The notes beneath the pieces were generated by a model that saw nothing but the letters and a program-made list of their open reading frames with translations, made no database searches and was not told where the DNA came from. A DNA stretch of 64,000 bases from an uncultured Prevotellaceae bacterium. Its GTDB lineage: Bacteria > Bacteroidota > Bacteroidia > Bacteroidales > Bacteroidaceae. Position 1 is the first letter of the stretch, and every line of letters starts with the position of its first letter. Of the stretch, positions 1 to 9,229 are shown in pieces. The stretch lies in NCBI GenBank assembly GCA_900316285.1, contig ONCG01000013.1, positions 62,001 through 126,000 on the forward strand, in the 5' to 3' direction. The position numbers and the translations under genes are program-made.

Positions 1-710
1 GGCAGGAAGTTGATATCGTGACTCTGGTCGCCGTTCTTGGGCATCTTGGAAAAATAGATGATGAGGAACATCACCACGATGACCAATCCAATGATGAGAT
101 AGGGCGAGATGAGCACACTCAGGTCAGCGTTCTTCAACGCATCGAACTCTGCATCGCCCAGCGTGGCTCGTTCGTCGCTACTCATCGGATTGAGCTTGGC
201 CTGTATGAAGTTCATCGCGACGAACATGCCAATGATAGAGCCGCAGGGGTTGAAGCATTGTGCCATGTTCAGTCGGCGAGTAGCAGTCTCCTCGGGACCC
301 ATCGTAAGGATATAGGGATTGCAACTGGTTTCGAGGAACGACAATCCGCAGGTCATGATGAAATAGGCGATGAGGAAGCACCCATAGATGCCCACGGCCT
401 TTGCCGGGAAGAACAGAAGTGCACCTGCGGCATAGAGTCCCAGTCCCATCAACACACCCGCCTTGTAGGAGAACTTGCGGATGAAGATGGCAGCGGGGAA
501 TGCCATACAGAAATAACCGCCATAGAAAGCCACCTGCACCAAAGCGCCTTCCGTAACGCTCATACGGAAGATCTTCGAGAAGGCTTTCACCATGGGGTTT
601 GTAATGTCGTTGGCAAATCCCCACAGAGCGAAGCAGAACGTAACGAGAATGAACGGGACGAGGAAACTCACGCCATCCTTGGTAATCAATGAAGTTTGTT
701 GCTTTTCCAT
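1..710 (-). CDS. fucP: L-fucose:H+ symporter, N-terminal part (runs off the window)
   Basis: Reading the minus strand from the ATG at 710 gives MEKQQTSLITKDGVSFLVPF, followed by alternating hydrophobic segments with FucP/MFS features such as FALWGFANDITNPMVKAF near the start and TCGLSFLETSCNPYILTMGP further in. The frame is open to the window edge, so the C-terminal half is missing. The family imports L-fucose with protons across the inner membrane. It lies 27 nt downstream of fucI on the same strand, which fits a fucose utilisation operon. Only the N-terminal portion could be judged; a related sugar permease of the same subfamily is the main alternative. Confidence 0.88.
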   Translation of the reverse strand, partial: MEKQQTSLITKDGVSFLVPFILVTFCFALWGFANDITNPMVKAFSKIFRMSVTEGALVQVAFYGGYFCMAFPAAIFIRKFSYKAGVLMGLGLYAAGALLFFPAKAVGIYGCFLIAYFIMTCGLSFLETSCNPYILTMGPEETATRRLNMAQCFNPCGSIIGMFVAMNFIQAKLNPMSSDERATLGDAEFDALKNADLSVLISPYLIIGLVIVVMFLIIYFSKMPKNGDQSHDINFL

Positions 711-737
711 TATTTACTTTCAATTATCCATTTTCAA

Positions 738-2555
738 CTACTTATACATCGGCCCGAAGTTCTTGCAGGCGCGATAGTCGGCACCCTCTTTGTCCATGCC
801 GAACGCATTCCAGGCGGCAGGACGGAAGATGTCCTTGTCCTCGATGTTGTGCATGCAGACGGGGATGCGCAGGATGGAACAGAGCGTCAGCACATCGGCT
901 CCGATGTGGCCATAGGCGATGGCTCCGTGGTTGGCACCCCAGCAGTTCATGACGGAATACACATCCTTGAAGCAGTCCTTCTTCTCGTCGAGGCGTGGCA
1001 CAAACCATGTCGTGGGCCATGTGGGATCGGTGCGGCGGTCGAGGGCATCATGAATCTCGGCGGGCAGTTCCACAGTCCAGCCCTCTGCAAGCTGCAGCAC
1101 GGGACCGAGACCTTCCACCATGTTCATGCGCATCATCGTCATCGGCATACCGCCACGACTCACGAAATGGCTCGAATAGCCACCACCGCGGAAGTAGTCG
1201 CGGTCGGCAGGCATCCAGCTGGTTGCCTTCAGGCAGGCCTCCACATCGGCATTGGTGAGTTCCCAGTGGGGTTTCATCGTGGGATTACCGTCTTTGTCGG
1301 TCATCGCGCCCGTGGCATCGAGCGTCGTGGCACCGCTGTTAATCAGGTGGATGAAGCCGCCAGCAGCCATGCCTTCGGGACGATGGCCCGTGACACGCTC
1401 CACAGCATCGGGACTCCAATAGGTGCGAATGTCGGAGAACATCACGCCACGATTGGTGAGCAGATGACCGAAAAGCATCGTCATGCCGTTGAGAAAGTCA
1501 TTCTCCGTAGCGAGCACATCAGCCTCGCGCGGTCCGTTCCAGTCGAACGACGTGCAGAGCATCGACTCGGGGAAGTCGAAGTTCGGCTTGTAGTCGGTCC
1601 ACTGGCGCTGTCCCTGCACACCGCCAGCGATGGCGTTGTGGCCAAGCGCCTCTTCCTTATAGCCCATCTCGCGCAGCCGCTCGTTGCCATGCATGAGGTC
1701 GCGGATGATCATCATCGTCTTCACGGTGAACTCCCAGTCCTCATCCTTCTCCTGACGGTTCTTACCCTTGCCCTTGCCGTTGAACGTAGTCATAGGTGTG
1801 CCGGGGAAGAGCGGACGATCTTCGTTGTAGTCGTGGCCTTCCTGCGGCTTGCAGTATTTCTCCACCCACTCCATCGCTTTCTTGAACTCCTCGGGGTCGA
1901 AGATGTTGAAGTCCACGCGACGCAGAATCTCCACCAGCGACACATACTCCGTGCGCATGCCGAGGTAGTGCTGCAGGAAGTCGGCATTCACGATGCTTCC
2001 GGCAATGCCCATGCAGGTATTGCCCAACGACAGATACGACTTGCCGCGCATCGTAGCAACAGCCTGGGCGGCGCGGGCAAAGCGCAGTATCTTCTCTGCC
2101 ACATCGGCAGGAATGGTGTTATCGTCGAGGTCCTGCACGTCATGACCGTAGATGCCAAAGGCGGGCAGTCCCTTTTGGGCATGTGCGGCGAGCACGGCAG
2201 CCAGATAGACGGCACCCGGGCGCTCCGTACCGTTGAATCCCCACACAGCCTTCGGGTAGTGCGGGTTCATGTCCATCGTCTCCGAGCCGTAGCACCAGCA
2301 GGAGGTCACAGTGATAGTACTTCCCACGCCCTCGCGCTCGAACTTCTCGGCACAGGCCGCACTCTCTGCCACACGGCCGATAGTGCCGTCGGCAATGACG
2401 CACTCCACCGGTGAGCCGTCACCATTCTTGAGATGGGTCTCAATGAGATTCTTCACAGCATTGGCCAAAGCCATGGTTTTCACTTCCAAACTCTCTCGCA
2501 CACCGCCCTGACGACCGTCGATGGTAGGACGTATGCCAATCTTAGGATATTTCAT
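738..2555 (-). CDS. fucI: L-fucose isomerase
   Basis: This is a 605-residue protein, close to the roughly 590 residues usual for FucI. It starts [18 protein letters not shown] and contains long family-typical stretches such as [40 protein letters not shown] and [20 protein letters not shown]. FucI is a cytoplasmic, metal-dependent enzyme that converts L-fucose to L-fuculose as the first catabolic step after uptake. It is first in the visible operon, with fucP 27 nt downstream. A TATTTTTG element at 2597..2590 (minus) could be the -7 box, but no good -33 is visible. The ATG at 2555 is the natural start; a tandem GTTGATA repeat lies directly upstream. Confidence 0.95.
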   Translation of the reverse strand: MKYPKIGIRPTIDGRQGGVRESLEVKTMALANAVKNLIETHLKNGDGSPVECVIADGTIGRVAESAACAEKFEREGVGSTITVTSCWCYGSETMDMNPHYPKAVWGFNGTERPGAVYLAAVLAAHAQKGLPAFGIYGHDVQDLDDNTIPADVAEKILRFARAAQAVATMRGKSYLSLGNTCMGIAGSIVNADFLQHYLGMRTEYVSLVEILRRVDFNIFDPEEFKKAMEWVEKYCKPQEGHDYNEDRPLFPGTPMTTFNGKGKGKNRQEKDEDWEFTVKTMMIIRDLMHGNERLREMGYKEEALGHNAIAGGVQGQRQWTDYKPNFDFPESMLCTSFDWNGPREADVLATENDFLNGMTMLFGHLLTNRGVMFSDIRTYWSPDAVERVTGHRPEGMAAGGFIHLINSGATTLDATGAMTDKDGNPTMKPHWELTNADVEACLKATSWMPADRDYFRGGGYSSHFVSRGGMPMTMMRMNMVEGLGPVLQLAEGWTVELPAEIHDALDRRTDPTWPTTWFVPRLDEKKDCFKDVYSVMNCWGANHGAIAYGHIGADVLTLCSILRIPVCMHNIEDKDIFRPAAWNAFGMDKEGADYRACKNFGPMYK

Positions 2556-2580
2556 AGTTGATAGTTGATAGTTGATAGTT
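2556..2580. repeat. AGTTGAT tandem heptamer repeat upstream of fucI
   Basis: About three and a half head-to-tail copies of the heptamer AGTTGAT abut the fucI start codon. It resembles the other heptamer-like intergenic repeats here (for example near 24272, 46540, 53200 and 56490). It occupies the place where the fucI ribosome-binding region should be. Confidence 0.7.
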
Positions 2581-2724
2581 TCTAACTTGCAAAAATAATG
2601 AAATAAATCGAAACTCGTGCAGCCATTTGCACTTTTTAACCCAACAGAATGAAAAACGCCCCTGCCCGACTCTCCCGAGCCAGACAGAGACTGATTATCG
2701 ATGCATCTTTCTTACTAACTAATC

Positions 2725-2748
2725 AAGTGCCAACTAACAGGCACTTTT
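2725..2748 (-). terminator. possible terminator between the receptor operon and fucI
   Basis: An AAGTGCC / GGCACTT inverted repeat with an 8-nt loop lies in the 268-bp gap between fucI and the second receptor gene. The T-rich run follows it on the plus strand, so its direction is uncertain. The rest of the gap holds a CCCTCC/GGAGGG hairpin near 2783-2805 and no gene. Confidence 0.4.
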
Positions 2749-2823
2749 CTTACGTACCTAAATTGAAACGTAGTTTCTGACTTCCCTCCAGAAAGGAGGG
2801 ATAAAGGGGCGGGCCTATTTAGG

Positions 2824-5800
2824 TCAGCGTTTGCCTTGACGCGACCAGTGACAAACCAAATGCAGCATGACGTAGTGGGGCAGCGAGCGATAGCATGTCA
2901 CGGTGCGGCCCATGGCGTTGATGTCGTAGTGGGTGTCAGACAACTGATGCAACAGGTCGAACGCTTCAAGACGGGCAATCAGCTTGCCCTTTAGGAACGG
3001 TTGGCTCATCGAGGCATTGACGACGAAATCGTCAGTGTTGAGTTGCGCGCTACCGTAGCCGCGGCGGCCGTACATCGTAGCATCGGCGGCCAGCGTCAGG
3101 CCACCGATTTTCGTTCCCCAAAGGGCAGGCGTGGTGTAGGTGGCTTCGAGGCCGTAGTGATAGTCGAGGGCACGGAGCGTGGTGAAATCATACATCTTGC
3201 CATCGCTGTGGCGCCAGTTGATGTAGCCCATGGCGCGGATGTTCAACGTCTTGCGGTGGAAGCGTATGTTGCCGCCGCTGTTCAACGAGAGCGTGTTCAC
3301 GGTGTTCACCTGACTCGCCGCCATACCTGCCAGCATGGCGTGGTCCTTGGCATGATTCCAGTCGATGCCCGCATCGGCGTGCCACGTGAAGTAGCGCTTC
3401 GTGCCGATGCTATGGTCGGTGCTGAAATTGGCGTGGGCGTCGTAGGCACCGCTGACATTCATGGGTTTGAAGGTGCTGACGCCCGTGGCGGGGTCGTAGG
3501 TCAGCGACTGCGCGACGTCACGATGATGATAGCTGAACGAGGCCGAGGCGTGGTACATGCCACCACCCGGTTCTTTGCCATCGTAGTAGCTAATGCTGAG
3601 GTTCGTCTGTGCAGAAGGCTTCAGGTCGGGGTTGCCCAACTTCACGACGAGTGGCCGGCTGTCATCGCGATAGCTGATGCGATTCAGTATTTCGGTTTCC
3701 GTCTGCTTGTAGCTGATGCGGACCTGCAGGTCGCGACGTGAGTCTTTCCACACGTTGCGATAGCGGAAGGAAGGATTGGGAAAGATGGCCGTCTGGCGCG
3801 CCAGCGTGTCGAGGCTGCCACGCCGGTAGCGGAGTCTGTAGAAGTGCATGGGCACTTGCAACTCTAAGCGCCAGCGGTCGTAGTTCACCTTCATGTGGGC
3901 AATGCTATGGGTGTAATGTGCCGTTTTGTTCAAGCTGAACGTCATGTCGTTCTGCCGGGTCGTGGCACGGCTCTCATAGGAGTTGGCAGGGTCCAGGGTG
4001 GCTGCGATGGCATCAATCTGCGAAGGAAGGAGCGGGTCGGCAGGTTCTGCCTCTCCCGTGGGACCGACCGTAGAGGCTGGGTGGTAGAGGTTGTCGCGGC
4101 TGTGGATGCGCAGATAGGCCATGAGGTCGGAGATACCGAAGTGCAGGTTGTGCCCCAGCTCCTTGCCGAAGCCCAGGCTGAGGAGGGCTGCAGCATTGCG
4201 TGAGTACAGGCTGTTGGCATTGCGTGTCTCCACATCCGCCGGAGCCGTTGTCACCTTGTTACCTTGGTACTTTGTTACTTTGTCACCTTGGTACCCTGCT
4301 ACTTTGTTACCTTGGTTCTTTGTTACTTTGAAAACTTCGCCCTGCTCGCCTTCGTCGTTGCTGCGTTCCAGATGGGTGTAGAAGTCAAGGTGCTGGTTCT
4401 GCCGCCCCACCCTGACGCTGCCCTGGGCATCGAGACTGGCTGCCCACTTCGTACCGCTACTGATGCCTACGGTGCGCTGTGCGATGCTGAGCGTATCGGT
4501 CGTTTCTTCAAAGGCAGAGTGGGAAGCACCGTTGCGGCGGGTGTGGTTGAAGTCGGCTTCAATGTTCATGTAGGTGGGCAACTTCAATGTCAACGTGTTA
4601 TGCAGCGACCACCGGCGGTTGCCCGTCTTGCTGAACGACTCGGTGAAAGCCGTTGGCGTAAGGGTGCCCACAAACCGCTCCTGGTGCTGGTTCATGGTCT
4701 GTGCGTCGTTGGTAGAGGTGTACTCGCCGCGCAGCGTCTCCTTCAGCTTGTCGCCTTCAGAGTGGTAGCTGAGTTCTGAAGCCGCACTGCGCGTTGTGAT
4801 GATGGAACGAGGCATGCGTGCCGGACTCCATTGCCCCGTCTGCCCTGCATGTCTCGTCTCGTTCACGTTGTTGGCATTGGCCAGCACAGTGAATCGCAGT
4901 TTGTCAGTAAAGCCCAGCAGGAAGCCACGCCCCAGATAAGCCCTCTCGGAAGGAGCCCCCTCCCTACTGGGGAGGGTCGGGGTGGGGCTCGCCGCTGCTT
5001 CCACGTTGGCAATGTAGCCTTGGCTATATTCGTCCTTCAGATTTACATCCATCACGTAGCGACGCGGCTCTACATCGTAGCCCAGCGCCTCACTCCTGTC
5101 TGTCTGCTTCTCATAAACCTTCAAGTTTTTCACCGTGTAATACGGCAGGTTCTCCATCAGCACCTTCTTGTTTCCGCCGAAGAACGAGCGCGAGCCCAGC
5201 AGCAGCTCGTCGACCTTGCGCCCGTTGACGAAGATTTCGCCCTGGTCGTTCAGCGTCACGCCGGGCAGCTGGCGGATGAGGTCGTCGAGCATCGAACCCT
5301 CGGGCAGCTGGAAGGCCGTGGCATCGTAGACGAGGGTGTCGCCGCGATAGAAGAACTTCACGCGAGTGGCCGTCACCACCACTTCGTCGAGGTTCAGGCT
5401 GCGCGTCTTGCGCATCTGCAGTGTTCCTATGTCGATGTCTTCGGTTGCCTGTCGTCCTACCGACACCCGTTTCCACACGTCGTCATAACCCTTCATCTGG
5501 GCATGGACCAGATAGTCGCATCCCGTCCTGACCTTGATTCCAAAGTGTGCCTTGGTGATGCGATTGTCGCCGTTGAGGAAATAGATGATCTGCAACGAGT
5601 CGGCAATGACGACCGAGTCGGCTGTGAGCACCGACACCTTCGCTTTGGGGAGGGGCCGTTTCAGGAAACCATCTTCCACATCACCTGACAGGTCGACGGT
5701 TTGCACCTTCGGCGCTTGCCGTTTCTTCATCTGCACGGCAATGTGTCGCCCACGCACCTTCACCTTCACTGGCAGTCCTTTGCAGAGTCGCTTCACGGCT

Positions 5801-6009
5801 TCGGGTGCCGCGAGTCCCGCGACCTTGGCTGTGGTGTGCAACTTGTCGAGCCCGTCGGAGAGAATGTCGATGGTGTATTCCGGCTGGCTGCGGCCGATGG
5901 TCTGCAGGGCGTCGAGCAACGGCACCTCGCGGAAGGTCTGTGCCACAACGCTGCCGAGCGGGAGCAGCGACACGGCGAGCAGGAAGAGGATGATTCTTGG
6001 TTGCTTCAT
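2824..6009 (-). CDS. STN-domain TonB-dependent outer-membrane receptor (second of a tandem pair)
   Basis: The 1061-residue precursor has a signal peptide (about 1-24). An STN (secretin/TonB N-terminal) domain follows at about 26-95, with DALQTIGRSQPEYTIDILSD. Then come a carboxypeptidase-regulatory-like segment, a plug (GSMLDDLIRQLPGV, VNGRKVDELLLGS) and a long beta-barrel. STN domains link an outer-membrane receptor to a periplasmic anti-sigma factor, and a sigma/anti-sigma pair starts this operon. It overlaps the upstream paralogue by four bases (ATGA). Two repeat-derived stretches interrupt it in frame: a C-rich hairpin (4953-4990, about residues 340-352) and a decamer repeat (4249-4330, about residues 560-587, read as KVTK/YQGNK). 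The ligand is not evident. Confidence 0.85.
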   Translation of the reverse strand: MKQPRIILFLLAVSLLPLGSVVAQTFREVPLLDALQTIGRSQPEYTIDILSDGLDKLHTTAKVAGLAAPEAVKRLCKGLPVKVKVRGRHIAVQMKKRQAPKVQTVDLSGDVEDGFLKRPLPKAKVSVLTADSVVIADSLQIIYFLNGDNRITKAHFGIKVRTGCDYLVHAQMKGYDDVWKRVSVGRQATEDIDIGTLQMRKTRSLNLDEVVVTATRVKFFYRGDTLVYDATAFQLPEGSMLDDLIRQLPGVTLNDQGEIFVNGRKVDELLLGSRSFFGGNKKVLMENLPYYTVKNLKVYEKQTDRSEALGYDVEPRRYVMDVNLKDEYSQGYIANVEAAASPTPTLPSREGAPSERAYLGRGFLLGFTDKLRFTVLANANNVNETRHAGQTGQWSPARMPRSIITTRSAASELSYHSEGDKLKETLRGEYTSTNDAQTMNQHQERFVGTLTPTAFTESFSKTGNRRWSLHNTLTLKLPTYMNIEADFNHTRRNGASHSAFEETTDTLSIAQRTVGISSGTKWAASLDAQGSVRVGRQNQHLDFYTHLERSNDEGEQGEVFKVTKNQGNKVAGYQGDKVTKYQGNKVTTAPADVETRNANSLYSRNAAALLSLGFGKELGHNLHFGISDLMAYLRIHSRDNLYHPASTVGPTGEAEPADPLLPSQIDAIAATLDPANSYESRATTRQNDMTFSLNKTAHYTHSIAHMKVNYDRWRLELQVPMHFYRLRYRRGSLDTLARQTAIFPNPSFRYRNVWKDSRRDLQVRISYKQTETEILNRISYRDDSRPLVVKLGNPDLKPSAQTNLSISYYDGKEPGGGMYHASASFSYHHRDVAQSLTYDPATGVSTFKPMNVSGAYDAHANFSTDHSIGTKRYFTWHADAGIDWNHAKDHAMLAGMAASQVNTVNTLSLNSGGNIRFHRKTLNIRAMGYINWRHSDGKMYDFTTLRALDYHYGLEATYTTPALWGTKIGGLTLAADATMYGRRGYGSAQLNTDDFVVNASMSQPFLKGKLIARLEAFDLLHQLSDTHYDINAMGRTVTCYRSLPHYVMLHLVCHWSRQGKR
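4249..4330. repeat. GTTACTTTGT-type decamer repeat inside a receptor gene
   Basis: About eight imperfect units of TTACTTTG / TCACCTTG / TACCTTGG run through the receptor coding sequence. The same repeat occurs between genes at 10363-10408, 50290-50320 and 51933-51972, and in another gene at 52543-52578. Here the frame stays open and is read as a lysine-, valine-, threonine- and glutamine-rich linker. Confidence 0.85.
4953..4990. repeat. C-rich hairpin repeat inside receptor gene (first copy)
   Basis: A CCCTCCC...GGGAGGG hairpin followed by TCGGGGTGGGGCTC is read in frame on the minus strand as SPTPTLPSREGA. An almost identical copy at 8120-8156 lies at the equivalent place in the paralogous receptor. 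Similar C-rich hairpins occur between genes, for example at 17611-17654. Confidence 0.85.
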
Positions 6010-9000
6010 AGCTTCTTCGGTTGTTTATTCAGTCGGTACACCACGTGCAGCAGGGCGTAGCGGGGCATGACGTTGGTCCAGGTCTCGGTGCGTCCCTGGG
6101 CATTGAGGGTTCGTGTGACGTTGCTGAGCTGGCCAAGCAGGTCGAAGCCGTCGAACAGGACGAGGAGCTTGCCCTTGAAGAAGGGGCGCGAGAGGCGTGC
6201 GTTCCACACCAGGTCGTTGGTGTTCAGCGCCTCGTCGGCATAGCCCGTGCGCGAGTAGAGGGTGAGGTCGGTCGAGAGGTCGAGCTTCCACGGCAGCTTC
6301 AGAATGGCGGCAAGCGAGGTGCGGCAGGTGAAGGCACTGAAATCCTGGAAGTCCTGACGGTCGCTGCTGAGGCGTTCCCACACGGGTTGGCAGATGAGGT
6401 CGAAGTGGTGGCGCCCTATGTCGGCCTTGAACGAAGGCAACATCGAGATGGCGAGGCGCTGGACTTTAGAACGCTGCGGACCAGTCGACATCGCGGCATC
6501 ACTGGCCGCCGTTCCCACGAGGTCGACGCTCTGGCTGTGGGTGACGTGGAAGGGCAGGTCGAGATTCAACTTCTTGGCCGAGTCGAGGGCGCAGTGGAAG
6601 GTGTAGCCGGCATCGGTGGTATAGTTGCCGTTGACGTTCTCCGGACGGTAGGTGCGTGCACCCGTCCGGACGTCGTAGGTGCAGCCCATCGCAATGGCAT
6701 TGAAGGTGCGCTTTTGGTGCCATTCCATGTAGTGATAGCCTCGCTTGAACCTATAGCTGCCACTTACGCCGAAGTCGGGCGTGACAGACGGATGCAGGCG
6801 GGTGTTGCCCAGCCGGACGTTCATCGGGTCGGTGTCGTCGCGCAGGTCGATGCGTTGCTCCAGTGCGGGCAGCACCTGACGAACGCCCATGGTCATCCCT
6901 ATCTGGCCGTTCTTGAAGTCGAGGAAGGTGTTGTCGTCCATGGTGATGCTGACGGCAGTGCGACAGAGCGTGGTGTCGATGCTGCCGCGCTGGTAGTCGA
7001 GGTGCTGTTGGTGGAGGGTGATGTTGCCGTTGAGTAGCGTCCATATCTGGCCGTACCGGGCCTTGTTGAACTTATAGCCGAGGTTGATGTCGAGCCTGTG
7101 GCTGTTCTCGCGCATGCGGCTGTCGAAAGTGTTGGTGCTGTCCATCACCTGCTGGTAGTCGGTCATGGAGGGCAGGTCGTCGATGGCTGCAGACGAGCCT
7201 ACCCCCTGCCCCTCCCCAAGGGAGGGGTGAAGGCGGTCGAGCAGGTAGAGCGACGAGCGGCGGTGGCGCCAGTTGTGGGTGAAGTAGTAGGTGGCGTGGA
7301 TGGAGCGCCAGCCCTCGCCCAGCGGGATGTTGTAGCCTGCGGTGGCTTGGATGGTGCCGTTGCGGTCGGGGTGGTTGTCGGTGAAGTGGTGGAAGGAGGT
7401 GGAGGGGTGCTGTGATACAGCACCATACTCCACCGACTGGCGGTTGAAGAGGTGCTCGTCGCGGTCGCTGTAGCTGAAGGTAGCACCGAGGCGCAGGTTC
7501 TCGTTGGAGTGCGGAATCTTCACCGTGGCTCCAGTGTTGAACGTTCCCTCGAGGGCATGTCCACGACCGAGACCCTGCTGCAGAATGCGGTTGACGAGCG
7601 TGTCGCGCAAGTTGACGCGTGAGGCAGTGGGACTGAACAGCTCGTCGAGCAACCGTCGGCTGACGTCGGCTACGGGTGCACTGAAGGTGGCTGAGGAAAA
7701 GTCGGAGCTGTGGTCGAAGTGGTGGTATTGCAGGTTCGGACTGATGTGCCAGCGCACGCTCTTGTGATTGCGGTAGAAGTCGTGATAGGAGCTCAGGCGC
7801 AGGTCCTCGTTGCGGCTGTTGCTGAAGCTGTGGTCGTAGAGATCGCCCGATGGCAGGAAGTTCTGGCGCACGGTGCGCGTCTCGCCTTCCGTCCGCTGGT
7901 GGTTGACTGAGGCATCGCCATGATACTCCCACCGTTTGTTGCGGTCGCTGACCCAGAAGCTGAGGTCGGCCCGCTCGGTGCGGCGCAGGGCGTCGCCGGC
8001 ACGCTGCCAGTTATCGCTCTCACCCGGCTTGCTGTCGTCGTCGAGGTTGTTGGCGTTGGCAACGATGGCCAGTCGCGAGAAGTCGCTGTGGCGCATGGCG
8101 AAAAGGCGGGCCAGGTAACGAGCCCCCTCCCTACTGGGGAGGGTCGGGGTGGGGCTAGCTCCCACCTCGGCATTGGCTATCCAGCCTATCATGAACTCCT
8201 TCTTCAATCGCACGTCGATGACGTGGTGCTGTGTCTGACGGTCCTTGATGCCGAGCCACTCGTTCTCGTCGGTCTGCTTGTCGTAGATGGCGATGTCCTT
8301 CACGGTGTAGGCGGGCAGGTTTTCGAGCATGAGCTTGCGGTCGTTGCTGAAGAACTGCTTGCCGTTGAGCAGCAGGTCGTCGACGAACTTGCCCTCGTGG
8401 TAGATGCGGCCGTCGCGCTTCAGCTCAACGCCTGGCAGCTGACTGATGAGGGCGTCGAGCATAGAGCCTTCGGCCAGGATGAAGGCATCGGCATTATAGA
8501 TAATGGTGTCACCCTTGTAGTAGAACTTCACACGGGAGGCCGTGACCGGCACTTCGGGCAGCATGGTCGAGACGGGAGCCAGATAGAGCGGAGGCAGCGA
8601 CCGCTCGTGCTCGCGACGGCCTACGCGCTCAAGCTTGTAGTCGACGTAGGCCGTGCGGTGGCCCACGAAGCTGATGCGGAATATGTACTTGGCGGGCAGG
8701 GCGGGCACCGTGAAACTGAATTCGCTGGTGTCCCACTCGTATACCTTCCCATCTTCACCACTGCCCCACCAGTGATGCTTGGCTACAGCCTGCTGCAGCA
8801 CTGTGCTGTCGGCATCGAGCAGCTCGACGGTGGCACCGATGAGCGGCTTGTGGGCGCGGATGTCCTGCACCTCGCCATTCAGCTTCAACTTTCTGACCTC
8901 CCGCCGCTTGTCGTACTGCACGGTGATTTTACGCCCGTGCACCTTCACCTTCACGGGCAGCCCACGGCAAAGCCGCTTCACGGCTTCGGGTGCCGGGAGC

Positions 9001-9206
9001 CCCTTCACATTGGCCGTCGTGCGCAGGTCGCCGAGCCCGTCGGAGAGGATATCGATGGTGTATTCCTGTTGGCTGCGGCTGATGCTCTGCAGGGCTGGGA
9101 GCAGGGAGACAAACCTGTCCTGCTGAGCCAGCGACACTGTCGGAAGCACGGTGTTCAGGGTCGTAATGAATAATAAAAATATAAAAAGGTGCGAACGTTT
9201 CTTCAT
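6006..9206 (-). CDS. STN-domain TonB-dependent outer-membrane receptor (first of a tandem pair)
   Basis: This 1066-residue protein has the same order as its neighbour. A signal peptide covers about 1-27, the STN domain about 30-100 (LQSISRSQQEYTIDILSDGL), and a cysteine-poor plug follows (GSMLDALISQLPGVELKRDG) before a beta-barrel. It sits 23 nt after the anti-sigma gene and overlaps the next receptor by four bases, so all four genes are probably co-transcribed. It carries two repeat-derived in-frame stretches, at 8120-8156 (SPTPTLPSREGA) and 7201-7229 (HPSLGEGQGVGS). The pair looks like a tandem duplication with strong divergence in the barrel, which suggests different ligands. The barrel resembles the 'outer membrane beta-barrel family' rather than classical SusC. 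Confidence 0.85.
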   Translation of the reverse strand: MKKRSHLFIFLLFITTLNTVLPTVSLAQQDRFVSLLPALQSISRSQQEYTIDILSDGLGDLRTTANVKGLPAPEAVKRLCRGLPVKVKVHGRKITVQYDKRREVRKLKLNGEVQDIRAHKPLIGATVELLDADSTVLQQAVAKHHWWGSGEDGKVYEWDTSEFSFTVPALPAKYIFRISFVGHRTAYVDYKLERVGRREHERSLPPLYLAPVSTMLPEVPVTASRVKFYYKGDTIIYNADAFILAEGSMLDALISQLPGVELKRDGRIYHEGKFVDDLLLNGKQFFSNDRKLMLENLPAYTVKDIAIYDKQTDENEWLGIKDRQTQHHVIDVRLKKEFMIGWIANAEVGASPTPTLPSREGARYLARLFAMRHSDFSRLAIVANANNLDDDSKPGESDNWQRAGDALRRTERADLSFWVSDRNKRWEYHGDASVNHQRTEGETRTVRQNFLPSGDLYDHSFSNSRNEDLRLSSYHDFYRNHKSVRWHISPNLQYHHFDHSSDFSSATFSAPVADVSRRLLDELFSPTASRVNLRDTLVNRILQQGLGRGHALEGTFNTGATVKIPHSNENLRLGATFSYSDRDEHLFNRQSVEYGAVSQHPSTSFHHFTDNHPDRNGTIQATAGYNIPLGEGWRSIHATYYFTHNWRHRRSSLYLLDRLHPSLGEGQGVGSSAAIDDLPSMTDYQQVMDSTNTFDSRMRENSHRLDINLGYKFNKARYGQIWTLLNGNITLHQQHLDYQRGSIDTTLCRTAVSITMDDNTFLDFKNGQIGMTMGVRQVLPALEQRIDLRDDTDPMNVRLGNTRLHPSVTPDFGVSGSYRFKRGYHYMEWHQKRTFNAIAMGCTYDVRTGARTYRPENVNGNYTTDAGYTFHCALDSAKKLNLDLPFHVTHSQSVDLVGTAASDAAMSTGPQRSKVQRLAISMLPSFKADIGRHHFDLICQPVWERLSSDRQDFQDFSAFTCRTSLAAILKLPWKLDLSTDLTLYSRTGYADEALNTNDLVWNARLSRPFFKGKLLVLFDGFDLLGQLSNVTRTLNAQGRTETWTNVMPRYALLHVVYRLNKQPKKL
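7201..7229. repeat. C-rich hairpin repeat inside receptor gene
   Basis: ACCCCCTGCCCCTCCCC followed by AAGGGAGGGG matches the C-rich intergenic hairpins (for example 17611-17654 and 55320-55352). It is read in frame inside the barrel region. The paralogous receptor has no matching copy at this point. Confidence 0.8.
8120..8156. repeat. C-rich hairpin repeat inside receptor gene (second copy)
   Basis: This is nearly base-for-base the same element as at 4953-4990, in the same orientation and frame and just after the same conserved residues (an alanine- and valine-rich strand). The shared site suggests insertion before duplication, or a gene-conversion tract. Confidence 0.85.
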
Positions 9207-9229
9207 GTCTTCATCTCCTACAGGTATGA

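Noticed and set aside
178-723. A long minus-strand frame overlapping the fucP region
   Set aside because: It is a shadow in another frame. The FucP frame starts at 710 and shows proper membrane segments and motifs.
696-2414. A 572-residue plus-strand frame opposite fucI
   Set aside because: It is antisense to a clear, full-length fucI, with histidine-rich composition typical of the reverse strand of a GC-rich gene.
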